The notes under the pieces were generated by a model. That model was given only the letters and a program-made list of their open reading frames with translations, did no database searches and had not been told where the DNA came from. Positions 19,263-29,739 of a DNA stretch of 64,000 nt are shown here, one piece after another. Each line of letters opens with the position of its first letter. Positions within the stretch are counted from its first letter, which is position 1. A program made the position numbers and the translations under genes. Source of the DNA: an uncultured Pseudomonadales bacterium (GTDB lineage: Bacteria > Pseudomonadota > Gammaproteobacteria > Pseudomonadales > Pseudohongiellaceae); assembly GCA_943789485.1 (NCBI GenBank), contig CALSUH010000010.1:1-64000 (forward strand). Direction: 5' to 3'.

Positions 19263-19721
19263 ATGGGACTATCAAACATATTCGAGATTACAGGTAGCGC
19301 GCTTAATGCCCAGAGTATCCACATTAATGTCATTGCCGGGAACATGGCGAATTCGCAAACCACCAGTGGCTCCGAAGCTGGGGCCTACCGTGCCCGCCGA
19401 CCCGTTTTCGCCTCAGTGATGGCATCTTCAATGGGGTCTTTGGCTCTGGGACGACCGATGACGGCTAACACGTCTACGGGCTCAAATGTGACAGGGGTTC
19501 GCATCGACAGTTATGCGGACAGTAACACTCCAATTGAACAGCAGTTGATGCCAGAGAATCCTTTTGCTGACGAGGATGGCTACATCTATTTATCCAACGT
19601 GAACATGGTAGAAGAAATGGCTTTCATGATGGAAGCATCACGAAGCTATCAGGCCAATATTGAAGTGTTGAACACCTCGAAAGAACTCATGCTGCGAACC
19701 CTTAGTATGGGTGCAGGCTAG
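19263..19721 (+). CDS. flgC: Flagellar rod protein FlgC
   Basis: FEITGSALNAQSIHINVIAGNMANSQTT...YIYLSNVNMVEEMAFMMEASRSYQANIEVLN. Confidence 0.97.
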   Translation: MGLSNIFEITGSALNAQSIHINVIAGNMANSQTTSGSEAGAYRARRPVFASVMASSMGSLALGRPMTANTSTGSNVTGVRIDSYADSNTPIEQQLMPENPFADEDGYIYLSNVNMVEEMAFMMEASRSYQANIEVLNTSKELMLRTLSMGAG

Positions 19722-19753
19722 TTTGAAAAGCAACTTAAGGCAGAGGCAATAAG

Positions 19754-20419
19754 ATGAATGCGATTGATCAAATTTTTGGAGGTCAGGCCCAGGCACCAGT
19801 TGGGGTCGGTAAGGCGCCAGATGAATTGGGCCAGGAAGACTTTCTGAAGCTGCTAGTCGCGCAGCTGAAAAATCAGGACCCTAGCAATCCAGTAGAGAAT
19901 GGGGAGTTTTTGGGACAGATAGCACAGTTCAGCATGGTGTCAGGCATCGACGATCTAGGCAGCTCTTTTGACAACATCGCGGGCAGTCTCTATGCCACTC
20001 AGGCTATGCAAGCTTCTCAATTGGTTGGCAAGGAAGTCTTGGTTGAGACCGATACCGCAGTTCTTGACGACGCAGAAACCATCAGCGGAGTTCTTAACCT
20101 GGACTTCGCAGCCGCCGATATTCGAGTCGGTATTTATGACAGCACCGGTGTGCTTGTCTCCAGTTCGCCTATTGGCACAGTAGCTGCCGGACAGCACAAA
20201 TTTAGCTGGGACGGCCAGCTTGCCAATGGCGATAAAGCCCCAGCGGGAACTTATGTATTCAAGGCAGAGGGTTTGGTTAACGGGTCGCTGCATCGCTTGC
20301 CAATTCAGTTATTCAAGGATGTTGAAAGCGTCTCTGTTGATCGAACGACCACCAGTGTGATGGTTAATCTCGAGGGCAACACCACAGTGAATCTTTCACA
20401 AGTGACAGAATTCAAATAA
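19754..20419 (+). CDS. flgD: Flagellar hook cap protein FlgD
   Basis: LGQEDFLKLLVAQLKNQDPSNPVENGEFLGQIAQFS. Confidence 0.97.
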   Translation: MNAIDQIFGGQAQAPVGVGKAPDELGQEDFLKLLVAQLKNQDPSNPVENGEFLGQIAQFSMVSGIDDLGSSFDNIAGSLYATQAMQASQLVGKEVLVETDTAVLDDAETISGVLNLDFAAADIRVGIYDSTGVLVSSSPIGTVAAGQHKFSWDGQLANGDKAPAGTYVFKAEGLVNGSLHRLPIQLFKDVESVSVDRTTTSVMVNLEGNTTVNLSQVTEFK

Positions 20420-20470
20420 ACAAACACGACATCGAAATTTAATTATTTATAGAGCAATCAGGAGTTAATC

Positions 20471-21733
20471 ATGGCATTTAATACAGCCGTCTCGGGTTTA
20501 ACAGCAGCCAGTACTAATCTGGAGATCATTGGTAATAACGTCGCCAACGCAGGCACCACCGGTTACAAGAGCGCACGTGGCGAGTTCGCAGACGTCTATG
20601 CCTCCAGCCAACTAGGTGCTGCTGCCAATGCGATCGGTAAGGGTGTGTCTGTAAGTGGCGTGACCCAGTCCTTTACTCAGGGCAATATCAGTTTCACTAA
20701 TAACGTTCTGGACATGGCGATCAACGGCGGCGGTTTCTTCCTTCTCAACGACAACGGTTCTAACGTTTATAGCCGGGCGGGAAATTTCCAGGTTGATAAT
20801 CAAGGCTTTGTAGTTAACCCACTGGGTAACAAGTTGCAGGTTTTTAATACCACAGATACAGGCGAGCAAACAGGCGGTGTAGGTGATCTATTGATTGATA
20901 CCTCCTTGATTCAGCCTTCCGGGACTGAAGTTGTTGAATTTACCGCGAACGTCGATTCTAGAGACGTGAATTCAGTTCTACCGTTTGGCACCTACGATGC
21001 ATTTGCTGTGCCTCCTACGGCGCCAGTCGCTGATGAATTTAATTCCTCTACCTCGGTAACTATCTATGACAGCTTGGGAAATTCCCATGTTATGAGCACC
21101 TATTTTGAGAGGACGGCTTCGAATCAATGGAATGTTCATACACTTATAGACGGTGTTAGCCAGGGTGCTGCAACGCCGGTTGAATTCCTCGACACTGGCG
21201 CAATTAAAGCGGGCGTCGGCCTTAATACCAGCATTACAGTCACGGCCTGGGCGCCTAAAAACGCATCCGGCGACCCGACTGGCGCTGCAGATCAAACCTT
21301 CGTTGTAGACTTGAGTGATATCACCCAGTTCGGTGCTGAATTTGCCGTCACCGATGTGCAACAGGACGGCTTCTCCACAGGCCAACTCAGCGGCATTGAA
21401 GTAGGTGACACCGGGGTGGTATTTGCCCGTTTTACTAACGGTCAGTCTCGTTCTCTAGGTCAGGTTGCGCTGTCTACTTTTACCAATGCTAATGGCCTTC
21501 AGCCTCTAGGCGGCAGTCGTTGGGCTGAAACTTTTATCTCAGGCCAGCCGATCATCAGTACGCCAGGCCTTGGCGGTGTAGGCCTTGTGCAGTCAGGAGC
21601 GCTGGAAGAATCTAACGTAGAGGTAAGTCAGGAGTTGGTGAACATGATTGTTGCTCAGCGTAACTTTCAAGCCAACGCCAAGATGATTCAGACCGAAGAT
21701 ACTATTACTCAGACTGTAATCAACCTGCGTTAA
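20471..21733 (+). CDS. flgE: Flagellar hook protein FlgE
   Basis: MAFNTAVSGLTAASTNLEIIGNNVANAGTTGYKSARGEFADVYA; C-term VSQELVNMIVAQRNFQANAKMI. Confidence 0.97.
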   Translation: MAFNTAVSGLTAASTNLEIIGNNVANAGTTGYKSARGEFADVYASSQLGAAANAIGKGVSVSGVTQSFTQGNISFTNNVLDMAINGGGFFLLNDNGSNVYSRAGNFQVDNQGFVVNPLGNKLQVFNTTDTGEQTGGVGDLLIDTSLIQPSGTEVVEFTANVDSRDVNSVLPFGTYDAFAVPPTAPVADEFNSSTSVTIYDSLGNSHVMSTYFERTASNQWNVHTLIDGVSQGAATPVEFLDTGAIKAGVGLNTSITVTAWAPKNASGDPTGAADQTFVVDLSDITQFGAEFAVTDVQQDGFSTGQLSGIEVGDTGVVFARFTNGQSRSLGQVALSTFTNANGLQPLGGSRWAETFISGQPIISTPGLGGVGLVQSGALEESNVEVSQELVNMIVAQRNFQANAKMIQTEDTITQTVINLR

Positions 21734-21857
21734 TGACTAAGCTCGGGATTAAGCTCGGGGGCTGACTCAGACCTTTTAAACCCAATAGTTACTAACAAAG
21801 TACTAAGAACGAAACCTAAGTCCATAAAAAAACTAAGTCACATAAGGTCGTTAAGAA

Positions 21858-22568
21858 ATGCACGAATTACTGTTATCAGTAACCAATGACGTCAAGCAGC
21901 TGATGCGGGCGCAGGCGGTGAATGCGAACAATCTTGCCAATGCCAGCACCGATGGTTTCAAGGCAGAGATTGCCTTTATGGTCACTTCCCAGCGTATGGG
22001 CTCGCTCGCTAGTGTGCCGGACTTGTCTAGCGGCTCGATAAAATCCACCGGCAGGGACTTAGATGTAGCGGTCAATGGTGAAGGTTGGATTGCGGTGGTT
22101 GGTGCAGATGGCACCGAGGCCTACAGCCGCCGTGGTGATCTGCATATTGATGCTTTTGGTCAACTTAGCAATGGTGCCGGGCAATTGGTGTTAGGCAATG
22201 GTGGACCTATTGCGCTGCCGCCTTTTGGTGCGGTCGAAGTGGGTGCTGATGGCACGGTCTCAGTTTTACCGCTGGGCCAGAATCCTAATTCCATGGCGAT
22301 CATTGACCGGATTAAGCTTGTGACTCTGGAAGAATCAGACATAGTCAGGGGCGAGGACGGTCTGATGCGTTTGGCCTCGGGGAATATCGCGGCAAGCGAT
22401 GCCTCGGTGCAACTATTGGCGGGAAATTTGGAGACCAGTAACGTCAACACAGTAAGTGAGATGGTGAAAATGATAGAGCTGGCACGGCGCTTTGAAGCCC
22501 AGGTGCAGCTGATGCAATCCGCCGAGGAAAATTCCCAGGCGCTGTCACGAATCATGCGAATGAGTTAG
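21858..22568 (+). CDS. flgF: Flagellar rod protein FlgF
   Basis: [45 protein letters not shown]. Confidence 0.95.
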   Translation: MHELLLSVTNDVKQLMRAQAVNANNLANASTDGFKAEIAFMVTSQRMGSLASVPDLSSGSIKSTGRDLDVAVNGEGWIAVVGADGTEAYSRRGDLHIDAFGQLSNGAGQLVLGNGGPIALPPFGAVEVGADGTVSVLPLGQNPNSMAIIDRIKLVTLEESDIVRGEDGLMRLASGNIAASDASVQLLAGNLETSNVNTVSEMVKMIELARRFEAQVQLMQSAEENSQALSRIMRMS

Positions 22569-22617
22569 TCGGACAAGTAGACTGAAAGTAATTACGCAAA
22601 TTTAGCAGGAGAAGACA

Positions 22618-23403
22618 ATGACCCAAGCATTATGGATAGCGAAAACAGGTCTTGATGCGCAGCAGACAAAGATGTCTGTTATTTCCAATAATCTCGCCAA
22701 CGCCAGTACCACAGGCTACAAGCGAGGAAGGGCGGTATTTGAAGACTTGCTGTATCAGAATCAGCGTCAGCCAGGTGCTCAGTCTTCACAAAATACAATC
22801 TATTCCACGGGTCTCATGATGGGAACCGGCGTACGCACAGTGGCCACTGAAAAGCTGTTCAGTCAGGGAAATCTAAGTAAGACAGAGAACCCCTTGGATA
22901 TCGCTATTGAAGGCCGCGGCTTCCTGCAGGTGTTGTTGCCTGATGGCAGCCTCGGTTATAGCCGTGATGGTTCAATTCAAATAGATAATGCGGGACAACT
23001 GGTGACACCTACCGGTTATCCCATTCAGCCGAGTATCAATATCCCTATCGATGCACAGTCGGTAACTATTGCTACCGACGGCACAGTGTCGATCAGCCAA
23101 CAGGGTGTCGCGGCAACCACGCAGCTAGGCAATATCCAGCTTGCCGATTTCATCAATGCCGCGGGCTTGCAACCTGTTGGTGGCAATCTATTTCTTGAAA
23201 CCACCTCTAGCGGCTCGCCTCAAGTAGGTGCTCCGGGTCTCAACGGTTTGGGATCGGTTTTGCAAGGTTTTGTTGAAGGGTCAAACGTCAACGTGGTTGA
23301 GGAGTTGGTTAACATGATTGAGACGCAGCGTTCTTATGAAATGAACAGCCGTGCGATCTCCACCGCGGATCAGATGCTGCAGTATGTCAGCAATAATCTC
23401 TAA
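22618..23403 (+). CDS. flgG: Flagellar distal rod protein FlgG
   Basis: [47 protein letters not shown]. Confidence 0.98.
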   Translation: MTQALWIAKTGLDAQQTKMSVISNNLANASTTGYKRGRAVFEDLLYQNQRQPGAQSSQNTIYSTGLMMGTGVRTVATEKLFSQGNLSKTENPLDIAIEGRGFLQVLLPDGSLGYSRDGSIQIDNAGQLVTPTGYPIQPSINIPIDAQSVTIATDGTVSISQQGVAATTQLGNIQLADFINAAGLQPVGGNLFLETTSSGSPQVGAPGLNGLGSVLQGFVEGSNVNVVEELVNMIETQRSYEMNSRAISTADQMLQYVSNNL

Positions 23404-23443
23404 GGTTGATCGAGAACAGTTGAGTTTACAAAGGAGAGTGGTC

Positions 23444-24112
23444 TTGAACATTACTAAAGTTTGCCAAGCTATCTTTATTTTGGCCACCGCCTTGCTAACT
23501 GCCTGTGCGGGGACAAGCCCTAGCACAGATGAGACTGTTGAAGCGGTGCCTAGCTATCAGCAACTTGATTTCAGTAACAACGACCAACAGGGCTCTATTT
23601 TTCGGTCGGCTTCTGCAGTGGGTTTCTATGAGGACGTCAAAGCCAGAAGAGTAGGAGACATTTTAACAATTTTGTTGGTGGAACAGACCACGGGCCAGAA
23701 CAGTGCAGATAACAGCGTTAATCAGTCCACTGACTTGAATATTGCGGCACCTTCTTTCAATGGTGCCACGAGACCCGATTTAGCAGTTGATCTGGGCTCA
23801 GAGAATAGTTTTAGTGGTGAGAGTGGCAGCAGCCAGAGCAATAGCCTCAGCGGCAGTATTGCCGTCACGGTTCACCAAGTATTGCCCAATGGTAATTTGG
23901 TAGTGGAAGGTGAGAAATGGATTCGGATTAATCAGGCCAACGAGTATGTCCGCCTCGAAGGTGTTGTTCGAGCAGTAGATGTTAGCACGAACAATTCCCT
24001 GCTCTCCACGCAGGTGGCCGATGCGCGAATTTCCTACGGGGGCAAAGGCGCCCATGGCAATACGCCAGGTTGGGCTGCCAAAATTATTTTTAGCCCGCTC
24101 TGGCCTTTCTAA
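23444..24112 (+). CDS. flgH: Flagellar L-ring lipoprotein FlgH (probable TTG start)
   Basis: ORF track begins 23351; AAGGAG at 23431 precedes TTG 23444, giving MNITKVCQAIFILATALLTACAGTSPS lipobox; VGDILTILLVEQT, IRINQANEYVRLEGVVR. Confidence 0.92.
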   Translation: MNITKVCQAIFILATALLTACAGTSPSTDETVEAVPSYQQLDFSNNDQQGSIFRSASAVGFYEDVKARRVGDILTILLVEQTTGQNSADNSVNQSTDLNIAAPSFNGATRPDLAVDLGSENSFSGESGSSQSNSLSGSIAVTVHQVLPNGNLVVEGEKWIRINQANEYVRLEGVVRAVDVSTNNSLLSTQVADARISYGGKGAHGNTPGWAAKIIFSPLWPF

Positions 24113-24132
24113 GAGCCTGCCTGTGAACCGAC

Positions 24133-25269
24133 ATGCACACGAGACTTATGATCATGAATTCAAGCATTAAATACAAAACTCTGAGCCTTCTAGCCGGCTT
24201 GCTACTGGCAAACTTCGCCCATGCCGATCGGGTCAAAGATCTGGCTGAAATTGACGGTGTCAGGGCCAACCAACTAGTGGGCTACGGTTTGGTGGTAGGT
24301 TTGCCGGGCAGCGGTGACCAGACTAATCAGACGCCATTTACCGTTCAGAGCCTACGCAGTACGCTGGCTCAGTTGGGCGTAGTCATACCAGCGGATATAA
24401 ATCCACAGCTGACGAATGTGGCCGCGGTGCTGGTGCATGCGGAATTGCCGCCCTTCATAAAGAGCGGCCAGACTATTGATGTCACCGTATCCTCGGTGGG
24501 TAACGCCGGCAGCTTGCGCGGTGGCGCGCTGCTTATGACGCCTTTAAAGGGCGCCGATGGTGAGACCTACGCGCTTGCTCAAGGCAACTTGATTGTGGGT
24601 GGTTTTGGTGGCGAAGGTGCCGATGGTAGTTCGGTTACAGTTAACATACCTAGCAGTGGCCGTATCCCTAATGGGGCCATTGTTGAACGCGAGGTAGTCA
24701 GCCCTTTCGCCAATGGTGATAGCAAGATCACTTTGAACCTGAATCGCTCCGATTTCACCACGGCGATGAATCTGGCAGAGATGATCAATAATACTTTTGG
24801 TGCGGACACCGCGATAGCCTTGGATGGCACATCAGTTATTGTTAGCGGGCCTACCGATCCAAGCCAAAAAGTAGCCTTTGCCTCTGTTCTTGAGAATCTC
24901 GAAGTGGAGTATGGCGCGTCAGCAGCCAAAGTTATTATTAATTCAAGGACTGGCACCGTCGTGATTGGTTCACAGGTCAAGGTAGACGCCGCCGCGGTGG
25001 CCCACGGCAGTCTAATCGTGACAGTTTCTGAAGAACTTCTAGTGAGTCAACCAGGTCCGTTTGCTGGCGGCAACACCGCTGTTGTTCCTAACTCCGAAGT
25101 GGACGTTGTGGAAGAAGACACTCGCATGTTTGTGTTTCGCCCGGGTATTTCCCTGGACGAACTGGTGCGGGCGGTAAATCAAGTAGGCGCCTCTCCCAGT
25201 GACATGGTGGCGATTCTCGAAGCTTTACAACAAGTTGGTGCTCTGCGAGCCCAGCTGGTTGTGATTTAG
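24133..25269 (+). CDS. flgI: Flagellar P-ring protein FlgI
   Basis: [31 protein letters not shown]...[21 protein letters not shown]. Confidence 0.98.
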   Translation: MHTRLMIMNSSIKYKTLSLLAGLLLANFAHADRVKDLAEIDGVRANQLVGYGLVVGLPGSGDQTNQTPFTVQSLRSTLAQLGVVIPADINPQLTNVAAVLVHAELPPFIKSGQTIDVTVSSVGNAGSLRGGALLMTPLKGADGETYALAQGNLIVGGFGGEGADGSSVTVNIPSSGRIPNGAIVEREVVSPFANGDSKITLNLNRSDFTTAMNLAEMINNTFGADTAIALDGTSVIVSGPTDPSQKVAFASVLENLEVEYGASAAKVIINSRTGTVVIGSQVKVDAAAVAHGSLIVTVSEELLVSQPGPFAGGNTAVVPNSEVDVVEEDTRMFVFRPGISLDELVRAVNQVGASPSDMVAILEALQQVGALRAQLVVI

Positions 25270-25329
25270 TAAGGTTTCAGTAAAGAAATTTAAACGAACA
25301 ACCGTAGTAGTCGTAATTGGAATAAAGCA

Positions 25330-25656
25330 ATGGCTGAACAGATAGCAGGTGTTTATAACGATTTTGTGGGCCTTGGCAAGCTGCAGACACAGGCGCGTGT
25401 GGCGCCTGAAGAGGCGGCACATGAGGTCGCTCAGCAATTCGAATCCCTGTTCGTCGGAATGATGATGAAAGCCATGCGCGAAGCGACCCCCAAGGGCGGG
25501 TTGTTCAATAGCGACCAGATGGAAGCCTATCAGCAAATGTTCGACCAACAGCTGGCGATAGACCTGTCAGCTAGTGGGGGTCTGGGCCTTGCTTCGGTTA
25601 TTGAGCGGCAGATTTCTATGAGCTCCGCTGTCAGCCCAGCGCTTGCCAGTGACTAA
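25330..25656 (+). CDS. flgJ: FlgJ rod-binding domain protein (single-domain, no muramidase domain)
   Basis: 108 aa; EAAHEVAQQFESLFVGMMMKAMREATPKGGLFNSDQMEAYQQMFDQQLAIDLS. Confidence 0.9.
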   Translation: MAEQIAGVYNDFVGLGKLQTQARVAPEEAAHEVAQQFESLFVGMMMKAMREATPKGGLFNSDQMEAYQQMFDQQLAIDLSASGGLGLASVIERQISMSSAVSPALASD

Positions 25657-25883
25657 CAGCTAAGGGCAGCTTGGGTTTGATTTCCATAACGAGTACTACA
25701 CAGCAAATTAGGGATTACCGGTTGAGCGAGTCAGTTGTTGCAACGCCGATTAAGCGAAGCCCAAGCAGCGTTTAAGCTTGCTTAAAATACACGCGTATTA
25801 ACTGATACGAGCGACTAGCAAGACAATTTCAAAGCAGACTGAGGCGTTCCTTGCCAGTGCTGCAGGCATAGAAAGAGACGACA

Positions 25884-27794
25884 ATGGCAGACTTATTGAG
25901 ACTGGGTGCGGGCTCGCTGCAGAACTGGCAGTCGGCTTTGAACACAACGGGCCATAACATCGCTAATGCTAACACTGAGGGTTACAGTCGTCAGACTGTA
26001 GAGATTGGTACAGCACGGGCCCTGCGTTTTGGTTTTGGTTACGTAGGCCAAGGTGCTGAAATTGTTAGTATTGATCGGGCCAGTAACAGCTTTGTGACCT
26101 CTCAGGTTCGCAACTTCACCTCCAGCGCCAGTCAGTATGAAACGTTCGTGCAATTCAGCTCCCGAGTGGACGATATTTTGGCGAACTCCCAAAATAGTCT
26201 AAGTGTGTCAATGGAGCGCTTTTTTAATGCAGCCAGTGATGTGGCGGCCAGTCCATCGACCCTGCCCGAGCGACAGGCACTGATTGGCGAGGGGGATAAT
26301 CTGGTGGCGCGGCAGCAAAGTTTTAACGATTTGCTTCAAGACCTCAATAGCGAGATCAACAATGCTATTGGCCTGCGAGTCACAGAAATTAATGGTATAG
26401 CCTCCAGTATCAGTGAGATCAATCAACTGATTCTCAACACGAACAATTCCGGCGGGACGCCAAATGATCTGCTGGATCAAAGAGACCGCTTAGTAGAACA
26501 GTTGTCCACTAAGATCTCAACCTCAGTAATAGAGCAGAACGACGGCTCCTTCAATGTGCTAATAGGTAAAGGTCAGGCCTTGGTTATTGGTGCTGTTCCC
26601 ACCGAGCTTGAAGTCAGATTCAATCAATTCGATAGTAGTCGCCTTGAAATAGGTATTAAAGGGCTCATTGGCAATGATTCCAGCCAGTTCGTGAAGGGTG
26701 GTGAGCTGCAAGGCTTGCTTGATTTTCGCTCTCGGGTGCTGAATCCGGCGCAGACTCAGCTGGGAGTCTTGGCTCTAGGCATGGGCGAGACCATCAATGC
26801 CCAGCATAAGGTTGGTGTTGATCTGAATGGTGTTCTTGGCGGCAACATATTTGCACCTATAGCGATCTCGGTGGCCCCGGAGGGTTTTAACGCAGGAACC
26901 AGTGGCCCCGTGGTCACTCTGACCGATGCCTCTGAAGTTCGAGCCAGCGACTATTCCCTCGATTACAACGGCACCCAATGGCAACTGACACGGCTGTCTG
27001 ACTCTACCAGTGTCAGTGGCGCAGGCCCTTTGGTGCTGGATGGCATGAGTGTGGATGTTTCCGCCGGCGTTCCAGTTTCAGGTGACAGTTTTCGTATTAA
27101 TCCTGGCCACGATGCAGCGGTAAATTTTGCTATGGCTATCAGTGATCCCCGCAAGATCGCGGCGGCGTCTCCGGTGATTGCTGACACGCCACTGGCCAAC
27201 GTCGGTATTGGTATCCTCACCGATCTAAAGGTAGCAGCGAGTAATACCTTGCCACTTGCTGCGCCGATCAGCCTAACTTTCAATGCGAATGCCGGTGGCG
27301 CCGGCATTCCAGGCTTCGATGTGGTGGGCGGCCCTGGCGGCAGCATCCTTTATGATCCAGCTACCGAAGGTGCTGGTAAGGCCTTCACCTTTGCCACCGA
27401 GGGTGTGAGCTTTACTCTAGCCAACACCCCGCAGCCTGGCGACAGTTTTACTATTACTAACAATAGCGGTGCCTTTGGTGATAACAGGAATATTTTACAG
27501 ATAGGCGAGTTGCAGTATGCCTCGACTTTAAATGGCAGCGAGAACTCCTATCAAGAATTTTATGGCGGTCTGGTGGCGCAAGTGGGTGTGATTAGCAACC
27601 AAGCAGGCTCCAATCTTACTATTGAAAACTCGTTGCTGAACCAAGCTACTGACTACCGAGACAGCACCAGTGGCGTGAACCTGGATGAAGAGGCGGCTAA
27701 TCTGCTGCGTTATCAACAGGCTTATCAGGCCTCGGCGCAGATGATTAAGATTGCAGACCAATTGTTTCAAACCTTGATTAATTCGATACGCTAG
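25884..27794 (+). CDS. flgK: Flagellar hook-associated protein FlgK
   Basis: WQSALNTTGHNIANANTEGYSRQTVEI; C-term GVNLDEEAANLLRYQQAYQASAQMI. Confidence 0.97.
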   Translation: MADLLRLGAGSLQNWQSALNTTGHNIANANTEGYSRQTVEIGTARALRFGFGYVGQGAEIVSIDRASNSFVTSQVRNFTSSASQYETFVQFSSRVDDILANSQNSLSVSMERFFNAASDVAASPSTLPERQALIGEGDNLVARQQSFNDLLQDLNSEINNAIGLRVTEINGIASSISEINQLILNTNNSGGTPNDLLDQRDRLVEQLSTKISTSVIEQNDGSFNVLIGKGQALVIGAVPTELEVRFNQFDSSRLEIGIKGLIGNDSSQFVKGGELQGLLDFRSRVLNPAQTQLGVLALGMGETINAQHKVGVDLNGVLGGNIFAPIAISVAPEGFNAGTSGPVVTLTDASEVRASDYSLDYNGTQWQLTRLSDSTSVSGAGPLVLDGMSVDVSAGVPVSGDSFRINPGHDAAVNFAMAISDPRKIAAASPVIADTPLANVGIGILTDLKVAASNTLPLAAPISLTFNANAGGAGIPGFDVVGGPGGSILYDPATEGAGKAFTFATEGVSFTLANTPQPGDSFTITNNSGAFGDNRNILQIGELQYASTLNGSENSYQEFYGGLVAQVGVISNQAGSNLTIENSLLNQATDYRDSTSGVNLDEEAANLLRYQQAYQASAQMIKIADQLFQTLINSIR

Positions 27795-27824
27795 CATGAC
27801 CAATAACGGAGTCGAAAAACCGCA

Positions 27825-29027
27825 ATGAGAGTCTCAAACATACAGGCCTACCGACAGGGTGTTGAATCCATGCAGGCCCAACAAGCAAAGTTGCAGCAAA
27901 CTGAATTGCAACTGGGCAGTGGCTTGAAGATCATGAAGCCCTCTGACGATCCTTCCGGTGCGGTGAAGGTGCTGGATCTGAATAACAGTATCGGTGCAAT
28001 CGATCAGTTTTCGCGTAATGCGTCGTTGGCAGAAGCATCCTTGGGTTTTGAGGAAAGCGTTGTCGCTAATGTAAATACCAATCTACAACGCATCCGGGAA
28101 CTTGCGGTGCAGGGTAATAACGCTACCAATTCATCAAGCGACAGGGTCAGCATCGCCGAAGAAATTTATCAGCGTTTGGATGAATTGCTGGCTCTGGCTA
28201 ACACGAGAAATGCCAGCGGCGAGTATATTTTTGGTGGCTTCAAGGTGGATGCCCCTCCCTTTGTTAGTAATGGCGGCACAGTAAGTTACCAGGGCGATCA
28301 GGGGCAGCGTTTTCTGCAAGTGGCTCAGGGCTCGCAAGTGGCCGTCGGCAATTCCGGTGACAGCATATTCCAACGCATCCGTTCCGGCGATGGCAATGTG
28401 CAGGTGGTCAGTTCTCCCGCCAACACAGGCACTGCGGTGGTGGGCGCCTTCGGCCTCAATGGCAGCTTCGTGTCCGACACCTATACAGTCACCTTTACCC
28501 AAGCTGTGTCAACTGACCCCATCACCTACACGGTAACCGATGGCGGCGCAGCGACAGTTGCCAGCGGCACCTACAATGAGGGTGACAGCATCGCTTTTGC
28601 CGGCGCCCAGTTTGCCCTTACTGGTTTGCCCGCCCAAGGCGATGAAATCACCGTGGCTTCTTCCCAGAATCGGGATGTTTTCACTACCGCGAAGGCTATT
28701 GCCGATGCCTTGGTGCGCCCGGCACCGCTGCCACAGGATGTGGCTCGCTTTCACAATGAAATGGGTCAAGGATTGGCTAATCTTGACCAGGCCATCAGCG
28801 GCCTGAGCTCGGTGCGAGCTGGTATTGGTGCCCGGCTGAACAATCTTGAAACAATCGAAAGCATCAACCAAGATTTTAAATTGCAGCTGCAAACGGTGCT
28901 CTCTGAAACGCAGGATTTGGATTTCGCCGAGGCCATCTCGCGGTTTAATTTGCAGTTGACCTCACTGCAGGCGGCCCAGCAAGCATTTGTCAAAACTTCC
29001 GGGCTGTCGCTGTTTAACTATCTTTAG
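27825..29027 (+). CDS. flgL: Flagellar hook-associated protein FlgL
   Basis: MRVSNIQAYRQGVESMQAQQAKLQQTELQLGSGLKIMKPSDDPSGAVKVLDL. Confidence 0.95.
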   Translation: MRVSNIQAYRQGVESMQAQQAKLQQTELQLGSGLKIMKPSDDPSGAVKVLDLNNSIGAIDQFSRNASLAEASLGFEESVVANVNTNLQRIRELAVQGNNATNSSSDRVSIAEEIYQRLDELLALANTRNASGEYIFGGFKVDAPPFVSNGGTVSYQGDQGQRFLQVAQGSQVAVGNSGDSIFQRIRSGDGNVQVVSSPANTGTAVVGAFGLNGSFVSDTYTVTFTQAVSTDPITYTVTDGGAATVASGTYNEGDSIAFAGAQFALTGLPAQGDEITVASSQNRDVFTTAKAIADALVRPAPLPQDVARFHNEMGQGLANLDQAISGLSSVRAGIGARLNNLETIESINQDFKLQLQTVLSETQDLDFAEAISRFNLQLTSLQAAQQAFVKTSGLSLFNYL

Positions 29028-29304
29028 TCCTGTTTCGCTTGCCCCTTAACCGCTTTATTCCTTTTGTGGCCGAGCTAACACGCAGATTTTGCCGCAGGAG
29101 CCAGTGCCAGAGGTTATTTTCTAGCGTTGCTTGAAGCGTGGCCAGCTGCGTCACAACCTCTATTTTTTGGTGCTGTTCACGAGCCTACTGGCTACCAATC
29201 CCGGCAAGCAAGGACCCTGTGCTGCGTCTTTGCTCTGGATTGTAACGACTTGGCCGGCGAGGCTAGCCAGGGTTTGCTGTCACATCAGCGGGTCAATTAC
29301 CAAA

Positions 29305-29349
29305 TTCGATCACTTCTATCAATTCTATCAAGTCGATCAAGTCGATCAA
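29305..29349. repeat. Five imperfect 9-bp tandem units upstream of flagellin
   Basis: ttcgatcac ttctatcaa ttctatcaa gtcgatcaa gtcgatcaa. Confidence 0.8.
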
Positions 29350-29613
29350 TTCGGCAGAGCCGGCCGCATCGCACAGTGGCCGTGTATGCGCGGCTCTAGT
29401 ACACCGCTGTACCCCGCGATTGCCCATGCGCGTGCGCCCCAGTCGCGCCCCCCAGTCTCAAACTCAGCCACTTTGGTTGGTCTTTGAATAGCCTTTCGCG
29501 CCCTTGTTTACCCTCAATATCCAGACAACAACCCTTGCGCCGCTCTTTCATTTATTTTTAAGCTATTGATATGAATAACTAAAATGACCTTTTTAAAAAA
29601 AATGAAATTCAAG

Positions 29614-29640
29614 TAAAGGTTTTTCAGATCATGTCGTAAT
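29614..29640 (+). promoter_or_regulatory. Candidate sigma-28 promoter for flagellin
   Basis: TAAAGGTT-N11-GTCGTAAT, close to TAAAGTTT-N11-GCCGATAA, ~100 bp before the flagellin ATG. Confidence 0.45.
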
Positions 29641-29739
29641 GATCAGTGACAGCAACGACGGTTGCACCCTTAAAACCGAAAGTATGAGTTCCTAAAAAAC
29701 GCCTAAGTCAGGCAACAGGAATCGAGAGAGGACATAACA

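Noticed and set aside
29131-29487. 118-aa ORF between flgL and flagellin
   Set aside because: Composition not protein-like and includes the 9-bp repeat (FYQFYQVDQVDQF); likely non-coding.
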